A stretch of 64,000 nt of DNA, taken from assembly GCF_041381155.1 (NCBI RefSeq), contig NC_091138.1:33473604-33537603 (forward strand), read 5' to 3'. Below, piece by piece: positions 1-12,028 of the stretch; positions within the stretch are counted from its first letter, which is position 1; each line of letters starts with the position of its first letter. Source of the DNA: Argopecten irradians (lineage: Eukaryota; Mollusca; Bivalvia; Pectinida; Pectinidae). A program made the position numbers and the translations under genes. The notes under the pieces are model-generated. The model saw only the letters and a program-made list of their open reading frames with translations. It was not told the DNA's origin and made no database searches.

Positions 1-3000
1 TTGTTCGCTAAGCCTTGCTTTCCAGTTTGACACATCCTTCTCATAGTTGTCCCACAGCCTTTTAGATTCTTCACTGTACACCTGAAATTAGAGATGGATA
101 AACTTTATTTATTTAGAATTCTCTAAAAAAAAAAAATCATAGAATTTTCTGAAAAACAGAGATTTCGGTGCCCATCAAAGAATGATTTATGTCTGACAAT
201 GGAAAAAGGGATCTTTTCTCTGCTTTTTAAACTCTAAACATCAAAATCCAAGATGTCACCAGTTGGCTATCTTGTTAGATTGGTCCTAAAAATGCAATAT
301 GCAAAGCTAGGGCCCTAGAGGAACCTATATATGAATTTTGAGACAGATCCTTTCATAACTTTCTATGAAATAGTGGTAACAAACTTCAACTATTAAAATC
401 CAAGATGGCTGCCAGTTGGCTTACAAGTTGACAGATGATAAGACTCTCTGATCAGAACTACATGTCTCCAAAACAAATCACATTTATTGTTTGGAGTAAT
501 AACTTTGAATGTTAACAGGTCTATTTTTAAACATGACAACAGACTCGTAAACTCTTGTACTCTTAGAATTACTAGGTCAACCATAAGCTATTATGACAAA
601 ACAAAGCTTCATTTTTTTTTTTTGAAATAAGAAAAATTTGCATTAGAATTTATCTTAAAGTTTGTTACTTCACATATACTTTAGGGCTTACAGCCAAATT
701 GTTTGACTCCCTTTCAACTGATTTCCTTTTCTCATAGACCGGTGTAGATTCACAGTCAAAGCATATTCTTGCACTTATCCTGTTCAAATAACAAGAGATC
801 CCAGAGGGATCTTGGCGCCCACCCAAGAATGATCTATGTCTGACAATGGAAAGAGGGATCTTTTCCCTGCTTTTCAAACTTGTTCAAACACACTACATAT
901 AAAATTTGAGACAGATCGCTATAGTACTTTCTAAGACATAGTGGTAACAAACTTCAACAATGAAATCTAAGATGGCGGCCGGTTTGCCATCTTGTTTACC
1001 AATCAGTGCCGAAAGGCATTATGGATCAGTCCTTAAATGTAATATGCACAACTAGGGTACAAGGGGAAACTTTGCATGGAATTTGAGAAAGATCCCTTCA
1101 GTACTTTTTGAGAAATATTGATAACAAACTTTAAATATCAAAATCCAAGATGGCCGTCAGTCGGTCATCTTGTTTCCGATCGGTCCCAAAATGCAATATG
1201 CACAATTAGGGTCCTAGGGGAACCTGTATATGAAATTTGAGAAAGATCCCTTTAGCACTTTTTGAGAAATAGTGGTAACAAACTTTAACCATTAAAATCC
1301 AAGATGGCCGCCTGTCGACCATCTTGTTGACCAGTCGGTCCCAAAATGCAATATGCACAACTAAGGTCCTAGGGGAACCGACATATGAAATTTGAGAAAG
1401 ATCCCTTCAGTACTTTTTGAGAAATAGCAGTAACAAACTTTAACTATCAAAATCCAAGATGACCGCCTGTCGGCCATCTTGTTCACCGATCGGTACCAAA
1501 ATGCAATATGCACAATTAGGGTCCTAGGGGAACCTGTATATGAAAATTGAGAAAGATCCCTTTAGCACTTTTTTGAGAAATAGTGGTAAACAAACTTTAA
1601 CCATTAAAATCCAAGATGGCTGCCTGTCGGCCATCTTGTTGACCAGTCGGTCCCAAAATGCAATATGCACAACAAGGGTCCTAGGGGAACCATCATATGA
1701 GATTTGAGAAAGATACTTTCTGTACTTTTTGAGAAATAGCAGTAACAAACTTTAACTATCAAAATCCAAGATGACCGCCTATCGGCCATCTTGTTCAACT
1801 ATCGGTACCAAAATGCAACATGCACAACTAGGGCCCTAGGGGAACCTATATATGAAATTTGAGAAAGATCCCTTCAATACTTTTTGAGAAATAGCGGTAA
1901 CAAACTTTAACTATCAAAATCAAAGATGGCCGCCCTCTCCGCCATCTTGTTCATCGATCGATCCCAAAATGTAATATGCACAACTAGGGTCCTAGGGGAA
2001 CCTTTATATGAAACTTGAGAAAGATCCCTTCAGCACTTTTTGAGAAATAGCGGTAACAAACTTTAACTATCAAAATCAAAGATGGCCGCCTGTCGGCCAT
2101 CTTGTTGACCGATCGGTCCCAAAATGCAATATGCACAACGAGGGTCCTAAGGGAACCGACATATGAAATTTGAGAAAGATCCCTTCAGTACTTTCTGAGA
2201 AATAGCGGTAACAAGAATTGTTAACGGACGGACGGACGGAAGGACGGACGGACGGACGGAAGGACGGACCGGTGAAGGATAGACGGAAATACGGACGGAC
2301 CAAATAATTATGAATATGATGAGTATCTAAATTACCATTTTATTCTTCTTCATCACTCATCTGTTTCCATTTGGATGCCAATTCCTTGGAAAATTCCTAT
2401 AAAAAAGAAAGGAAAACTTTCTTATTCAGCTATTTGGAAAGTTCAGCATAGGGCTTGCCAAAGAATAAGTACTGATGGGTCTAGTACCATGCTTAATGGC
2501 ATAACTTATCTTATGCACTATTTAGAAAATTTAACTTCAACAATCACAATTTCCATCACTTCATATTTTTTTGCTGATCACAATTTTACGACCAAAGCGA
2601 TGGCCTATATAAAAAGTATCCCCGTGAAAATAACAAGAGGCCCATAGGGCCTGTATTGCTCACCTGGTTTTTTGTTAGTTATTATCACAAGACTCTGACA
2701 ATAAGAAAATTAAGCAAAATTGACTCCCAAAGTTTAATTGAATCACAACCATACAATGATGCTATTGATACCATACAAAATATGCTATCCAATACATAGG
2801 TTCAGAGACAAAGTAATTTATATGAAAGTAGTAACCTAATTGACCTTTTTGACCTCGCATCTATTGCCGTCTAAGGCCCCGGGGGTCAGCCCTATCATTT
2901 GTGCAATTTCAAATCCCAACCCTATAAGGATGCTACCATTGCATTATAAGTGCTCTTCCATTCTCAGTTGCAGAGAAAAAGTCGTTTATATGGAAATAGC

Positions 3001-6000
3001 TAAATTAACCCCTTTTGACCCCACCCTTCAGGCCCCCGGGGGGTCAGCCCCATCATTTGCAAAATTTTGAATCCAAACCCTATAAGGATGTAACCATTGC
3101 GTTATGAGCGTAATCCCATGTTAAGTTGCAGAGAAAAAGTCATTTATATGGAAATTGACTACTTTTGACCCCGCCCCTCAGGCCCCTGGGGGTCAGCCCT
3201 ATCATTTGCACAATTTGGAATCCCCACCCTATAAGGATGCTACCATTGCATTATGGGTGCTATATCATGCTTTGTTGCAGAGAAGAAGTCATTTATATGG
3301 AAATAGCCAAATTGACCCCTTTTGACCCCCCCCCCTCAAGTCCCCGGGGGGTCAGCCCTATCATTTGCACAATTTTGAATCCCCACACTACAAGGATGCT
3401 ACCATTGTATTATGGGTGCTATACCATGCTTAGTTTCAGAGAAGAAGTCGTTTATATGGAATTAGCCAAATTGGCCCCTTTTGACCCCGCCCCTCAGGCT
3501 CCTGGGGGGGTCAGCCCCATCATTTGCACAATTTGGAATCCCCACCCTATAAGGATGCTACCATTGCATTATGGGTGCTATATCACGCTTAGTTTCAGAG
3601 AAGAAGTCGTTTTTATGGAAATAGCCAAATTGACCCCATTTGACCCCGCCCCTTAGGCCCCCAGGGGGTCAGCCCTATCATTTGCACAACTTTGAATCCC
3701 CACCCTATAAGGATGCTACCATTGCATTATGGGTGCTATACCATGCTTAGTTTCAGAGAAGAAGTCGTTTATATGGAAATAGCCAAATTGGCCCCTTTTG
3801 ACCCCGCCCCTCAGGCCCCCGGGAGGTCAGCCCCATCATTTGTACAATTTGAATCCCCACCCTATAACGATACTACCATTGCATTATGAGTGCTATCTCT
3901 TGCTTAGTTTCAGAGAAGAAGTCGTTTTTATGGAAATAGCCAAATTGACCCAATTTGACCCCGCCCCTTAGGCCCCCAGGGGGTCAGCCCCATCATTTGT
4001 ACAATTTTGAATCCCCACCCTATAAGGATGCTTCCATTGCATTTTGGGTGCTTTCCCATGCTTGGTTTCAGAGAAGAAGTCGTTTATATGGAAATAGCCA
4101 AATTGACCCCTTTTGGCCCCGCTCTCAGGCCCCCGGGGGATCAGCCCCATCTTTGTACAATTTTCAGTTAGTAGCCCATAAGGATGCTACCAGTCAAATT
4201 TTGTTGAAATCCGACCAGCGGTTATGGAGAAGAAGTCGATTGTTGACGGACGCCGGACGACGGACGCCGGACGCCGGACGCTGCGGTATCACATAAGCTC
4301 ACCTTGGTCCTTCGGACCAGGTGAGCTAATTAGATAAACAGTACATTTTGTTTCTTCTTATAATTACATGATGCAAACAAGAGGCCCAAGGGCCTTAATA
4401 GTCATCTGACTACATTGGAAATAGTCAAAAATATTCTTGTATATAATGTCATGGCAGCTATCTTCGATTTAGGACCAAGTAGAGATCATGTCATGAGAAG
4501 TTTCAGATCTCGCACTGGTAGAACTTGAGAAGAAGTTCAATATGTGAAAAGTTTACCCACAGCAGACCGCACACAGCAATGATCTAATATACTCAGATTC
4601 TGTGTCCCCAAAACTGTAGTTTGGCTTAAATTATCTAAAAGCAAAGTGAATATCAAAATGAGAATTTTTGTCCAACAATTATCATAATACTTACTGCAAT
4701 AGACATGCTTCCCTGGTCTGAACGACTTGCTTTAGAATATAACATGAAGGACGACATGGGACGTTTTGGCATACCCATTCTTTGCAGCTCCTTAAAATCA
4801 AGACAAATAGGTATTTTTTAATATCAACTGAAGAATATATAGCTAAAATTAGACATACAATATTGTTAGAAGACAATGAAATGATGACAAGGCTTACAAT
4901 GCAGGATATAAGATATAAGAACTCAAGCTTTAAAATACGACAATTAGTATCAAAATTACCATTCACCGATTCAATTTGGCTACTGTGATCCAGAGGTGGA
5001 AGGCTAGTGGTAGAATGTCACACACTTTCAAATTAACCACTTAGCCACAGCAGCCCATTAAGAAGTCATTATATCTCCAGTATGTTAACAAAGGAATTAA
5101 CTACTGGATTGAATGCAGTTTTATGTAATTCCAAAAAGAGCCGAACCCCTTAAAATTAGCTATCTAAATTCCATGCTTAATTCATAAATAGAAAATCATT
5201 CCATTTTTTAGTTAACACAAACCTGTTTGAGCTCGTGTGTTGTGATGAAGTCTGAGTTACCGTCTAATACCATATCTTGAACCCAAAGCCCAAAGTCAGC
5301 TTTCCATTGCTTCATCTTTTCTTCATAATCAGCAACATAGTTCTTAAAATAGAATAAAAATACATGTACATAAAATATTGTATAATTGCTGATCCAAATC
5401 AATTTCATACCATGGATATTTTACCATATCATAACTTGTGTAAATGTTTGAAATCAGATTGGATCTCAAAATACATCATTAAGCTAGTTAGCAATATGTA
5501 TATTCTGAAACTAAATACTTTACAAACAAAAGATACATACTTATTGCCAAAACATGCATTGGGAAACAAATCAACTGATGCATAAAAATCTTCTATAGCA
5601 GATAGAGTAGGTAGCTCAGCAGTTGAGCAGTCAGCTTGAGTTCAGAGGTCCCAGGTCCAAATCCCTGTCTGGCCGCTACATTTTCTCCTCCCCTGTTACA
5701 AACTAGGCACCCAACTAAATACCCATGGTGGTGGTCTAAGGGTCTTGAATGTCTTCAAGGGCCAAGACTTTGAAAAGGGAGGGAGTAATGTAGCAGGATT
5801 GGACTGAGTCAATCATCAGTGACCAGGTACTAGCTCAGCGGTAGAGCATTCGGCTAATGTTCAGAGGTCCCAGGTTCGAAATCCTGGTCTGGCCACTACA
5901 TTTTCTCCTCTGCTGTTACACTACTTAAAACTGCTTCAATCACATTGCTTTATAATTATAAACTATGGTTTCACACACACCATATGCTGTACAAAACTTC

Positions 6001-9000
6001 AGTTGGAGGAACTAGAAATATAATTGAAAGCCATAAATGTCCTTGCCTCCATATGATATTGATATAGGACACACTGACATGACAGGTCAGAGCTGACATC
6101 AGTAATACTATATGCCTCCCTCTAAGTTTGAACAATTAAGGCAGTACCTCTTTCTCGGCATATGAGAGTTGTTGCCATCCAGATCTGACTTTCTGGTTCA
6201 GCTCCTGTATAAAAGCAAATTCTGTACTTTTAGAAACAAAACATCCTTGTGAACTAGAGTAAATATTTCTAAATCTTGGTCTTATTTACTCTTTACAATT
6301 ACAAGTTATCAGTATGACTCATGAAATACAAACAAGAATGTAATTTGCCAAGTACTTTCATTATATCAATAACAAAAAAAAACAATAATGATTATGTCAA
6401 CTGCAATTTCTATTCGCAAACATTCATCAATCATGTATGCTTTGATCCCAGAAGTAACGTAAACTCATTTTTGCAGCCTATTAAATTCCCATTTTCATTA
6501 GGGTGATTTTCATGATGATTTAATGTCATAATTTAAGATTAATAGCTCTAGTGGTTTTACTTTTAGTTGCATTGTTGTCCAAGTGATTTATTTCCCCAAA
6601 TTCCATTCACCCGAAAATTACGTGAAGTAATCACATCCTCAAATTCCTATCACCCAAAAAATATGCAAATTAATCACACTCCAAGATAAGTTTGTTTACA
6701 GTACAAAGCAAACATGTTCGTTCCAAGCCTAAACCATCCTGATTTTCCGGACTGATGAATTTGTGTTCGTTGTCAATTTTTAAATTGTCATGTACGAGTT
6801 ACTCCCCTTGTAATCTTGTAATGAATTATAGGTTACTTTTTATGTAAAGTATGTGTACTTAAATAAATAGCTATTATTAGGTTAAGAATATGAAATAAAT
6901 GTATTTCTTTTTTAAAAGACGAAACAAAAGCCATCATTGTTTGTGTACAATGTATGCCAGTATAGCTACATATACCACTCTTGATCTGTCGTACGGCAAA
7001 TCATGTTTCAAAATGCCTACTGTAACCAATGATCTTTATATACGTCTTGGCCTAACAAAACCATGATAATAGTTATAAACATTTTTATGGACTAATGGAA
7101 TTATTGTTTTATATATTGTGTGTTTTTATTGACCATTTCCACAAATCTTTACTTTCTGACTTACAGACGATTGGATATAACTACATGCACATGTTCACGT
7201 CTAACTTCCCTGCGCAAGTCACATACGTCGCATACGAGTATATGGTATGTGCCTTAGCCTTTATATCATACACCATGCATTATGAATTTGAATAGATTTA
7301 TATAAATTTAAAATACATATTAACATTGTCAGTAGTATCTCACTTTATTGTACCCAGACTGGGAGCAATATATTCTGCATGCAAAAGATATCTATAGGAT
7401 ATGTACCCAAGCTCAATCTGCATGTTTAAAAGTGTGTCTAAAAATACATTGCTTATCTCAATTACTATCCTGAAGTTACATGACTCCATGTACCTGTGAC
7501 AAAGGTGTACAGGTAAACACTTATGACTTGGCAGCCGTCGCTATGACAACACACACAGTGTCAAGCAGAAGTGTGCAATTTACACATGACTGGAGTTCCG
7601 GATTCAGAATCCAAATTTCCGGACTAGTGAGTATAAAAAAAGTTACGGAAATCTGTTCCCTGATATTTCCGTTCCAATTGTGAGTTTTATATTGGACTAA
7701 AAAATCATCCAACCCTTACCTGTAGAGTGCAGTTTTTGCCATCAACAGTTTCACCATAAACCCATAAAGCAGGTTTTGGTCTTTTTGGCATCGGATGTTT
7801 TGACAGAGCCATCTGAAAAATAAGATATATATATTGTTTACATTAAATTAAATACAATGTAGATGGAGAGAACATATAATATGGTTTACAATTCTTTTAC
7901 TACATTCAATCCACTGAATCCAGTGAGCTCCCAGAAGCTTTGAAGAATTTGAGTAAATTGAGAGGTGCTTAATAATAGGACTTAAAGTAAAACTAAAACT
8001 TTAATCAAATCATTTCACAAAGTAAATTATAAATCAAGAAATGAAATAAAGAAACTATACAGTCTTAATTTTCTGTCTGCATTTCATAGTCTTATTAGAT
8101 TTAAATGTAAGATACTGGGAAAGGAACTTGAGACCTTGAAAAGGGGAGATGGGCTTATTTGATCAAATTCTTTTAATTAGTTTAACGTCATATTAACAGC
8201 CAGGGTCATGTAAAAATGTGCCAGGTTTGTTGTTAGAGGAAAGCCAGAGTACCTGGATAAAAAAACACTGACCAGCAGTCAGGACCTGGCAACTGACACA
8301 TATGGGATTCGAACCCCATCTCAGAGGTGGATGGCTTGTGGAAATATGTCAGGACATCTTACCACTAGGCCATCGCTGCTCCTATTTGATCAAATTAATA
8401 GATTTCCATTCTGACAAAGAAAATATTAATCTAAATTTAATGATATCAAAACATACAAAAGTATACAGTTAGAATAAATATACAGCAAACTTTTTCCAAA
8501 CCTGATATGCTTTTTTAATTTTCTTTTCCTCTCTTGTTCTCCATGCATTGAGTTTCATTTCCTCCAGTTGTTCTGAGCTTAATCCTTCAGTGTAGGTTTT
8601 TAACTTCTCTGAGTAATTGTCCATGGCATTTTGTCCCATTTTCAAATATTTCTACAAAATAAATTAATAACATCTACCACTAAATACAGATAAACAGATT
8701 GTGAGAATGCTTAGCTTGATAGAATCATTAAAATGGTTCATAATAAGAAAACACAGACTATTAGAAGTTGAATGCATCTGGCACTTTCTAATAAATGTTA
8801 ATATCCTCAAACAAAAGTGTATCAAAAATATTTTGTGCATTAAAAGACTGTTTTTAAATGTCTGATTTCATTGGGGTTTTTTCCAGTTATAGATTATAAG
8901 AGTGACACTTGATCAACCTACCTGTCTTTCGCTATCTGGTAGTTTTCGCCACATTTCCCCTGCCAATTTGGACAAAACAGGGATTTTTTCTCCTGTAATG

Positions 9001-11572
9001 AATTCAGAACAAAATCTGTCATTTTAAAGGGGAAAGAAAACCCACCTCTTTTAAAATTGTTAGTTGTACAGTGGACCCTCGATAATCTGGACACCTTCGT
9101 TCCCAGTCTTAACCGTCCGGATTACGAGTTTTCAGGACTGCCGAATTCCGTGCTCTTAGTCAATTAAATTGTCACGTACGAGTTACTCCCCTTGACCTTG
9201 TAATCGATGACAGGCTTTTATGTAATATACGTGTATTATAATTGATACTTCATTTGTTATGTTTTATATTTATTAATATATCATTACGTTAAGAATAACA
9301 AATAAACATATTTCTTTTTCAAAATACGAAACCTTAAGCCATAGTTAATTTTATACTATGTATGCATATAGCTACGTATCCCACTCTTGATCTGTCGTAC
9401 GACAAATTGCCTAACCAACGATCAATATCATTTACGTTCTTGGCATAAAAAAACTATGATAACAAATAGATGTGAACATTTCATGAACTCATAATTGTTA
9501 TTTTGTATAATGTGTGTTTTTAATGACAATTTCTACAAGTCTTTGCTTTTTGACTTACAGACGTGTGTAACAACCACGCGCCCGTTCAAGTCTAACTTCG
9601 TGCACAATGTCACACACGTTATAGCATGTACCGTAGCCTTTATATCTTATACCACAGACGATGAATTAGAATAGATTCACATACATTTACAATTCTTATT
9701 AATTTTGAAAGTATTATTTCAATTTATTGTATCCGATACTCATATCTATATATTCTGCATGCACAACAAGTAAGGTATCTACAGCATACGTTCCCGTACC
9801 CAAGCTCAATCTTCATGTTTAAAAGCTTGTGGCTAAAAATATATATTGCGTATCTCAATTACAACACTGAAGTGTGAAAGGTTTTCAGGTAAACGCCCGT
9901 GGCTATAACCTGGCAGCCGTCGTTATGATAACACACTCAGTGTCAAATGATAGTGTTTATTGTACACATGACTGTAGTTGGCCTTGGATTTTCTCGGCAC
10001 GTGGCGACAACAAATTGTCCGGATTATTGCGGGAATTTATTAACGAAAATTACGTTCTGTTCCTAAAATAGAGTTCCGGATTCGGAATACGAATTTCCGG
10101 ACTAGTGAGTATAAATAACGTTACGGAAATCCATTTTCTGACATTTCCGGATTATCGCGGGTCCACTGTATGCAAATACAAGTTAATATTTGAAGATGGA
10201 CACTCATGACACATAAAGTATGTCTTGGAAAATAACGTCCTTGGAGATAGATTGAACATGTTATAGATTAAGGAGCAAAGTTCTGTTATGAAATCGTTTG
10301 ATTTTTCCAGTCATTTCCATCATTTCAACAAAATTTTCTAGGGGTAACTATCACTACTGCTATATCGACAGAGGTAGTATCCCCTGGAGTATTATCCCCT
10401 GGAGTATCGAGGAGAACTGTGTACATTGTACAATACCTGGATTATTTTCCTTTATTGATGAAAAGTTGTCTCTGAAAAACATGATGAAAGCCGAGGCAGG
10501 TTTAGAGGGCTGGCCAGTCTCTGGTCCATTCTCTTGTAATGTTCCAAACCAAGCATTGCAAGTTGACGGCCTGCAAAATTCAAGAAAATAATCTAAAAAT
10601 AATTTCCTAATTTTTTTTTTTTTTTCTTTCTTTTTGACTTGGCAACTTTAAACAGATTTCTGAATAAGAGTGTCCAAGCAAAGATGTTTTACAAGTTTGT
10701 ATTTGTCCTCTGTAATTCGGTGTTACACAATAGAAATATCATAACCAGAGTTTGGTTCAGTAGAATTTTTCGATACAAACATGAAAGTTAAATAATCAAC
10801 ATACTTGATTAACATTACAAAAGTGTATTACTCGAATTAAAGTAAAAAATGCTGGATTTATGATATCAAAACAATGTGGGTGAAGTATGATTTACCATTG
10901 ATTAGTCACATCTTCCGGTGATTGGGTGTGATGTCATATTTTGATGGGATTTTTTCACATCATAAGGTTGGATTAATCAATGGTTTTAATCATACTTCAC
11001 TTATAAAATTAGTTTTATGTATCTTGAAACCAGCACACAAAAGAAGTGTAGACAGGACTTCACTAGCTGGGTCAATCGTTAGTGACCAGATTGCTCTAAG
11101 TGTACAGCATCTTCTTATTCTATTGAAGTGTTTTGTCAGAGCAATCGGTAGAGCATTTGGCCAATGTTTGGAAAGTCCTGTGTTCGAATGATAAATCTCA
11201 ATATGGGCACATCATTTTCTCCACGCCTGTTACATCGGTTATCCATTATTTTCATCAGAGATCATCTGAAGATAGCTTAAATTTGATAAACGTAATAATG
11301 TGTCATCCACAAAAAATAACAAATAATCTTCAGGGCTCGTGTGACTGTGAAGGTGTCTGGTCCCTGTGCAAGTAGGGCTAGTGCCAAATTATATGTTCTT
11401 TCCAAATGTCAATTGCAAGTTGAACATTCGGTTGGCATGCGGTGCTTTTGTCACAAATAATTGGTTTATTACAAATTGATTAAAGTGTGCCCCAAATATG
11501 TGCATGATACCTGATTTTAGCATTGATAACACTGCGGAAAAGTCCGCCGCATCTGATGCTGTAAGCAGCCAT
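1..11572 (-). CDS. TFAM: TFAM-like mitochondrial transcription factor A, three HMG boxes, 3' end outside window
   Basis: Mitochondrial HMG-box protein expected to bend and package mtDNA and activate its transcription. Coding exons (minus): 11572-11511, 10570-10437, 8992-8922, 8651-8502, 7812-7720, 6204-6148, 5342-5223, 4790-4695, probable 2396-2336, and 81 to beyond position 1. All junctions are GT-AG and in phase except those of the 2396-2336 exon. Residues 1-21 (MAAYSIRCGGLFRSVINAKI, then R) look like a mitochondrial presequence: Arg present, no acidic residue. Box 1 is about residues 43-110 (KPASAFIMFF, then MWRKLPDSE). A basic linker follows, as in vertebrate TFAM. Box 2 is about 147-215 (PKRPKPALWVYGE, WQQLSYAEKE). 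A third box starts near 237 (PKRPMSSFMLYSK, SKWKQMSDEE, LWDNYEKDVSNW). Vertebrate TFAM has two boxes. The alternative is another organellar HMG-box protein; the presequence and the box-linker-box layout favour TFAM. Confidence 0.82.
150..430 (-). repeat. Diverged fragment of the 155-bp tandem-core family
   Basis: Blocks at 160-235 (TGTCTGACAATGG with flanking sequence) and at 245-430 (CCAAGATG..CATCTTG units) match the 3' end and core of the larger element at 790-2295. This looks like an older, partly degraded copy inside the same TFAM intron. Confidence 0.6.
790..2295 (-). repeat. Hairpin-ended element with about eight 155-bp tandem units and (GTCC)n
   Basis: In minus orientation it begins with a (GTCC)n-type tract (2222-2290), continues with about eight units of roughly 155 bp, and ends near 790 with GGGATCTCTTGTT and a short palindrome. 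Each unit carries a near-palindromic GGCGGCCATCTTG motif, recurring at about 1149, 1303, 1458, 1614, 1770, 1925 and 2081. It belongs to the same family as 57597-58183. The layout resembles non-autonomous Helentron-like (HINE/pearl) elements; that class assignment is inference. Confidence 0.75.
2336..2396 (-). CDS. TFAM: TFAM HMG box 3 helix-2 exon with in-frame stop
   Basis: After a good polypyrimidine tract and an ATAG acceptor, frame 0 reads EFSKELASKWKQMSDEEE, exactly the HMG helix-2 segment missing between the exon at 4790-4695 and the exon at 81-1. The next codon is TAA (2342-2340). The nearest donor (GTAATT, after 2336) makes the exon 61 bp, so it would not rejoin the following exon in frame. 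A loss of one base or gain of two near the AATAAAA run would restore phase. This may be an assembly indel, an allelic frameshift, a stop-containing alternative exon, or an unrecognised donor. Confidence 0.6.
2632..4329 (-). repeat. Hairpin-ended tandem-core element (AGCTCACCTGG family)
   Basis: The 5' end (right side) is a hairpin, TAGCTCACCTGGTCCGAAGG, followed by a GTCCG-rich tract at 4236-4280. The core is about nine diverged units of roughly 155 bp (GACCCCGCCCC...CAGCCCTATCATTTGCACAA). The 3' end is the palindromic CAGGCCC..GGGCCTCTTGTT at 2632-2660. Open frames across the core (for example 3165-3656) come from the repeat period and are not genes. Confidence 0.8.
4379..4430 (-). repeat. 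3' terminus of another CAAGAGGCCC element
   Basis: AACAAGAGGCCCAAGGGCCT followed by TCATCTGAC matches the 3' palindromic end of the hairpin-ended repeat class in inverse orientation. No 5' hairpin was found nearby, so it is a truncated or older copy. Confidence 0.5.
5599..5705 (+). repeat. tRNA-derived SINE head, copy 1
   Basis: A-box-like GGTAGCTCAGCAGTTGAGC and B-box-like CCCAGGTCCAAATCCCTG are followed by GTCTGGCCGCTACATTTTCTCC. The same string recurs about 225 bp downstream. The anticodon stem is poor, so this is a SINE and not a working tRNA gene. Confidence 0.65.
5815..5930 (+). repeat. tRNA-derived SINE head, copy 2 (best preserved)
   Basis: A box TAGCTCAGCGGTAGAGC and B box GGTTCGAAATCC are both well kept, and the ends AGTGACC and GGCCACT can pair with one mismatch. 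The tail CATTTTCTCCTC..CTGTTACA matches copies at 5599, 45650 and 59310. The anticodon arm does not form a normal 5-bp stem. Confidence 0.7.
6725..7690 (+). mobile_element. Diverged copy of the 1.1-kb CAGTGGACCC MITE
   Basis: It shares co-linear blocks with 9069-10168: GTCATGTACGAGTTACTCCC, TCTGTCGTACG, ATATATTCTGCATGCA, GGCAGCCGTCG and TTTCCGGACTAGTGAGTATAA. The terminal repeats are eroded. It lies in a TFAM intron. Confidence 0.7.
8176..8395 (-). repeat. tRNA-derived SINE, second family
   Basis: Read on the minus strand it starts GGAGCAGCGATGGCCTAGTG (A box) and carries GGTTCGAATCCC (B box), then GTTGCCAGGTCCTGAC and a 3' body ending CTGTTAATATGACGTTAAAC. Relatives lie at 14285, 16780, 30108, 53575 and 60165. 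The conserved 3' body suggests a shared LINE-mobilised tail. Confidence 0.7.
9069..10168 (+). mobile_element. 1.1-kb MITE with CAGTGGACCC inverted termini, TA target sites
   Basis: The left end is CAGTGGACCCTCGATAATCT and the right end ATTATCGCGGGTCCACTG. These are inverted copies of about 20-25 bp, flanked on both sides by TA (9067-9068 and 10169-10170). The TIR and the TA duplication point to a non-autonomous Tc1/mariner-pogo type element. No transposase frame is present. It sits in TFAM intron 2. Confidence 0.8.
10879..11002. repeat. Inverted repeat, about 28-bp arms
   Basis: GTGAAGTATGATTTACCATT pairs with AATGGTTTTAATCATACTTC across a loop of about 70 bp, in TFAM intron 1. It is probably a small MITE or foldback relic. 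Confidence 0.6.
11120..11235 (+). repeat. Degraded tRNA-derived SINE
   Basis: CGGTAGAGCATTTGGCCAAT and CCTGTGTTCGAATGATAAA are A- and B-box remnants of the family seen at 5815, followed by ATTTTCTCCACGCCTGTTACA. Confidence 0.5.
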
Positions 11573-12028
11573 TTTCCAAGTTTTCCGCTTAGGCTTTTGG
11601 GATTATATATATTAAAAAATAACATATTTTCGGAACGAAATATAATCTATTTGATAAAAAATAAACTCTGACGCTTTCAGTATAGTAGTTGAATATTCAA
11701 AACTTTATTTGTATTTCATGAAATCTAGTTTAAAGCAAGATGCTACAGCTTTTTTTATGTAAATTAATTTATTGTTACACAGTATTTCGTATTTATCTTT
11801 TGCACAATCTTAAATTTGTACATCATCATGGGGAGAAGAAGTTATTATTAAAGTTACTGTATTTATTTATCAAATTTCAATTTGCATGCTATCATGATGA
11901 ATATTTATCTTATTTAATAACACCATAAAAATCTTAAAGTATAAATTATTGTATTGTTTTGTTAGCCTTAAATGCCAGAGTCAATAAGAACTACAATATG
12001 TGAAACATCAAAGTACGGAACTCCCACC

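Noticed and set aside
3165..3656. 163-residue open frame with repeating [18 protein letters not shown] blocks
   Set aside because: It follows the tandem core of a non-coding hairpin-ended repeat; a unit of about 155 bp simply stays open in one frame.
5826..5905. Possible tRNA gene
   Set aside because: The A and B boxes are good but the anticodon stem fails, and the same tail recurs in other copies, so it is a SINE.
10298..10591. 97-residue plus-strand frame
   Set aside because: It is antisense to TFAM exon 2, which has clear HMG-box coding and splice sites on the minus strand.
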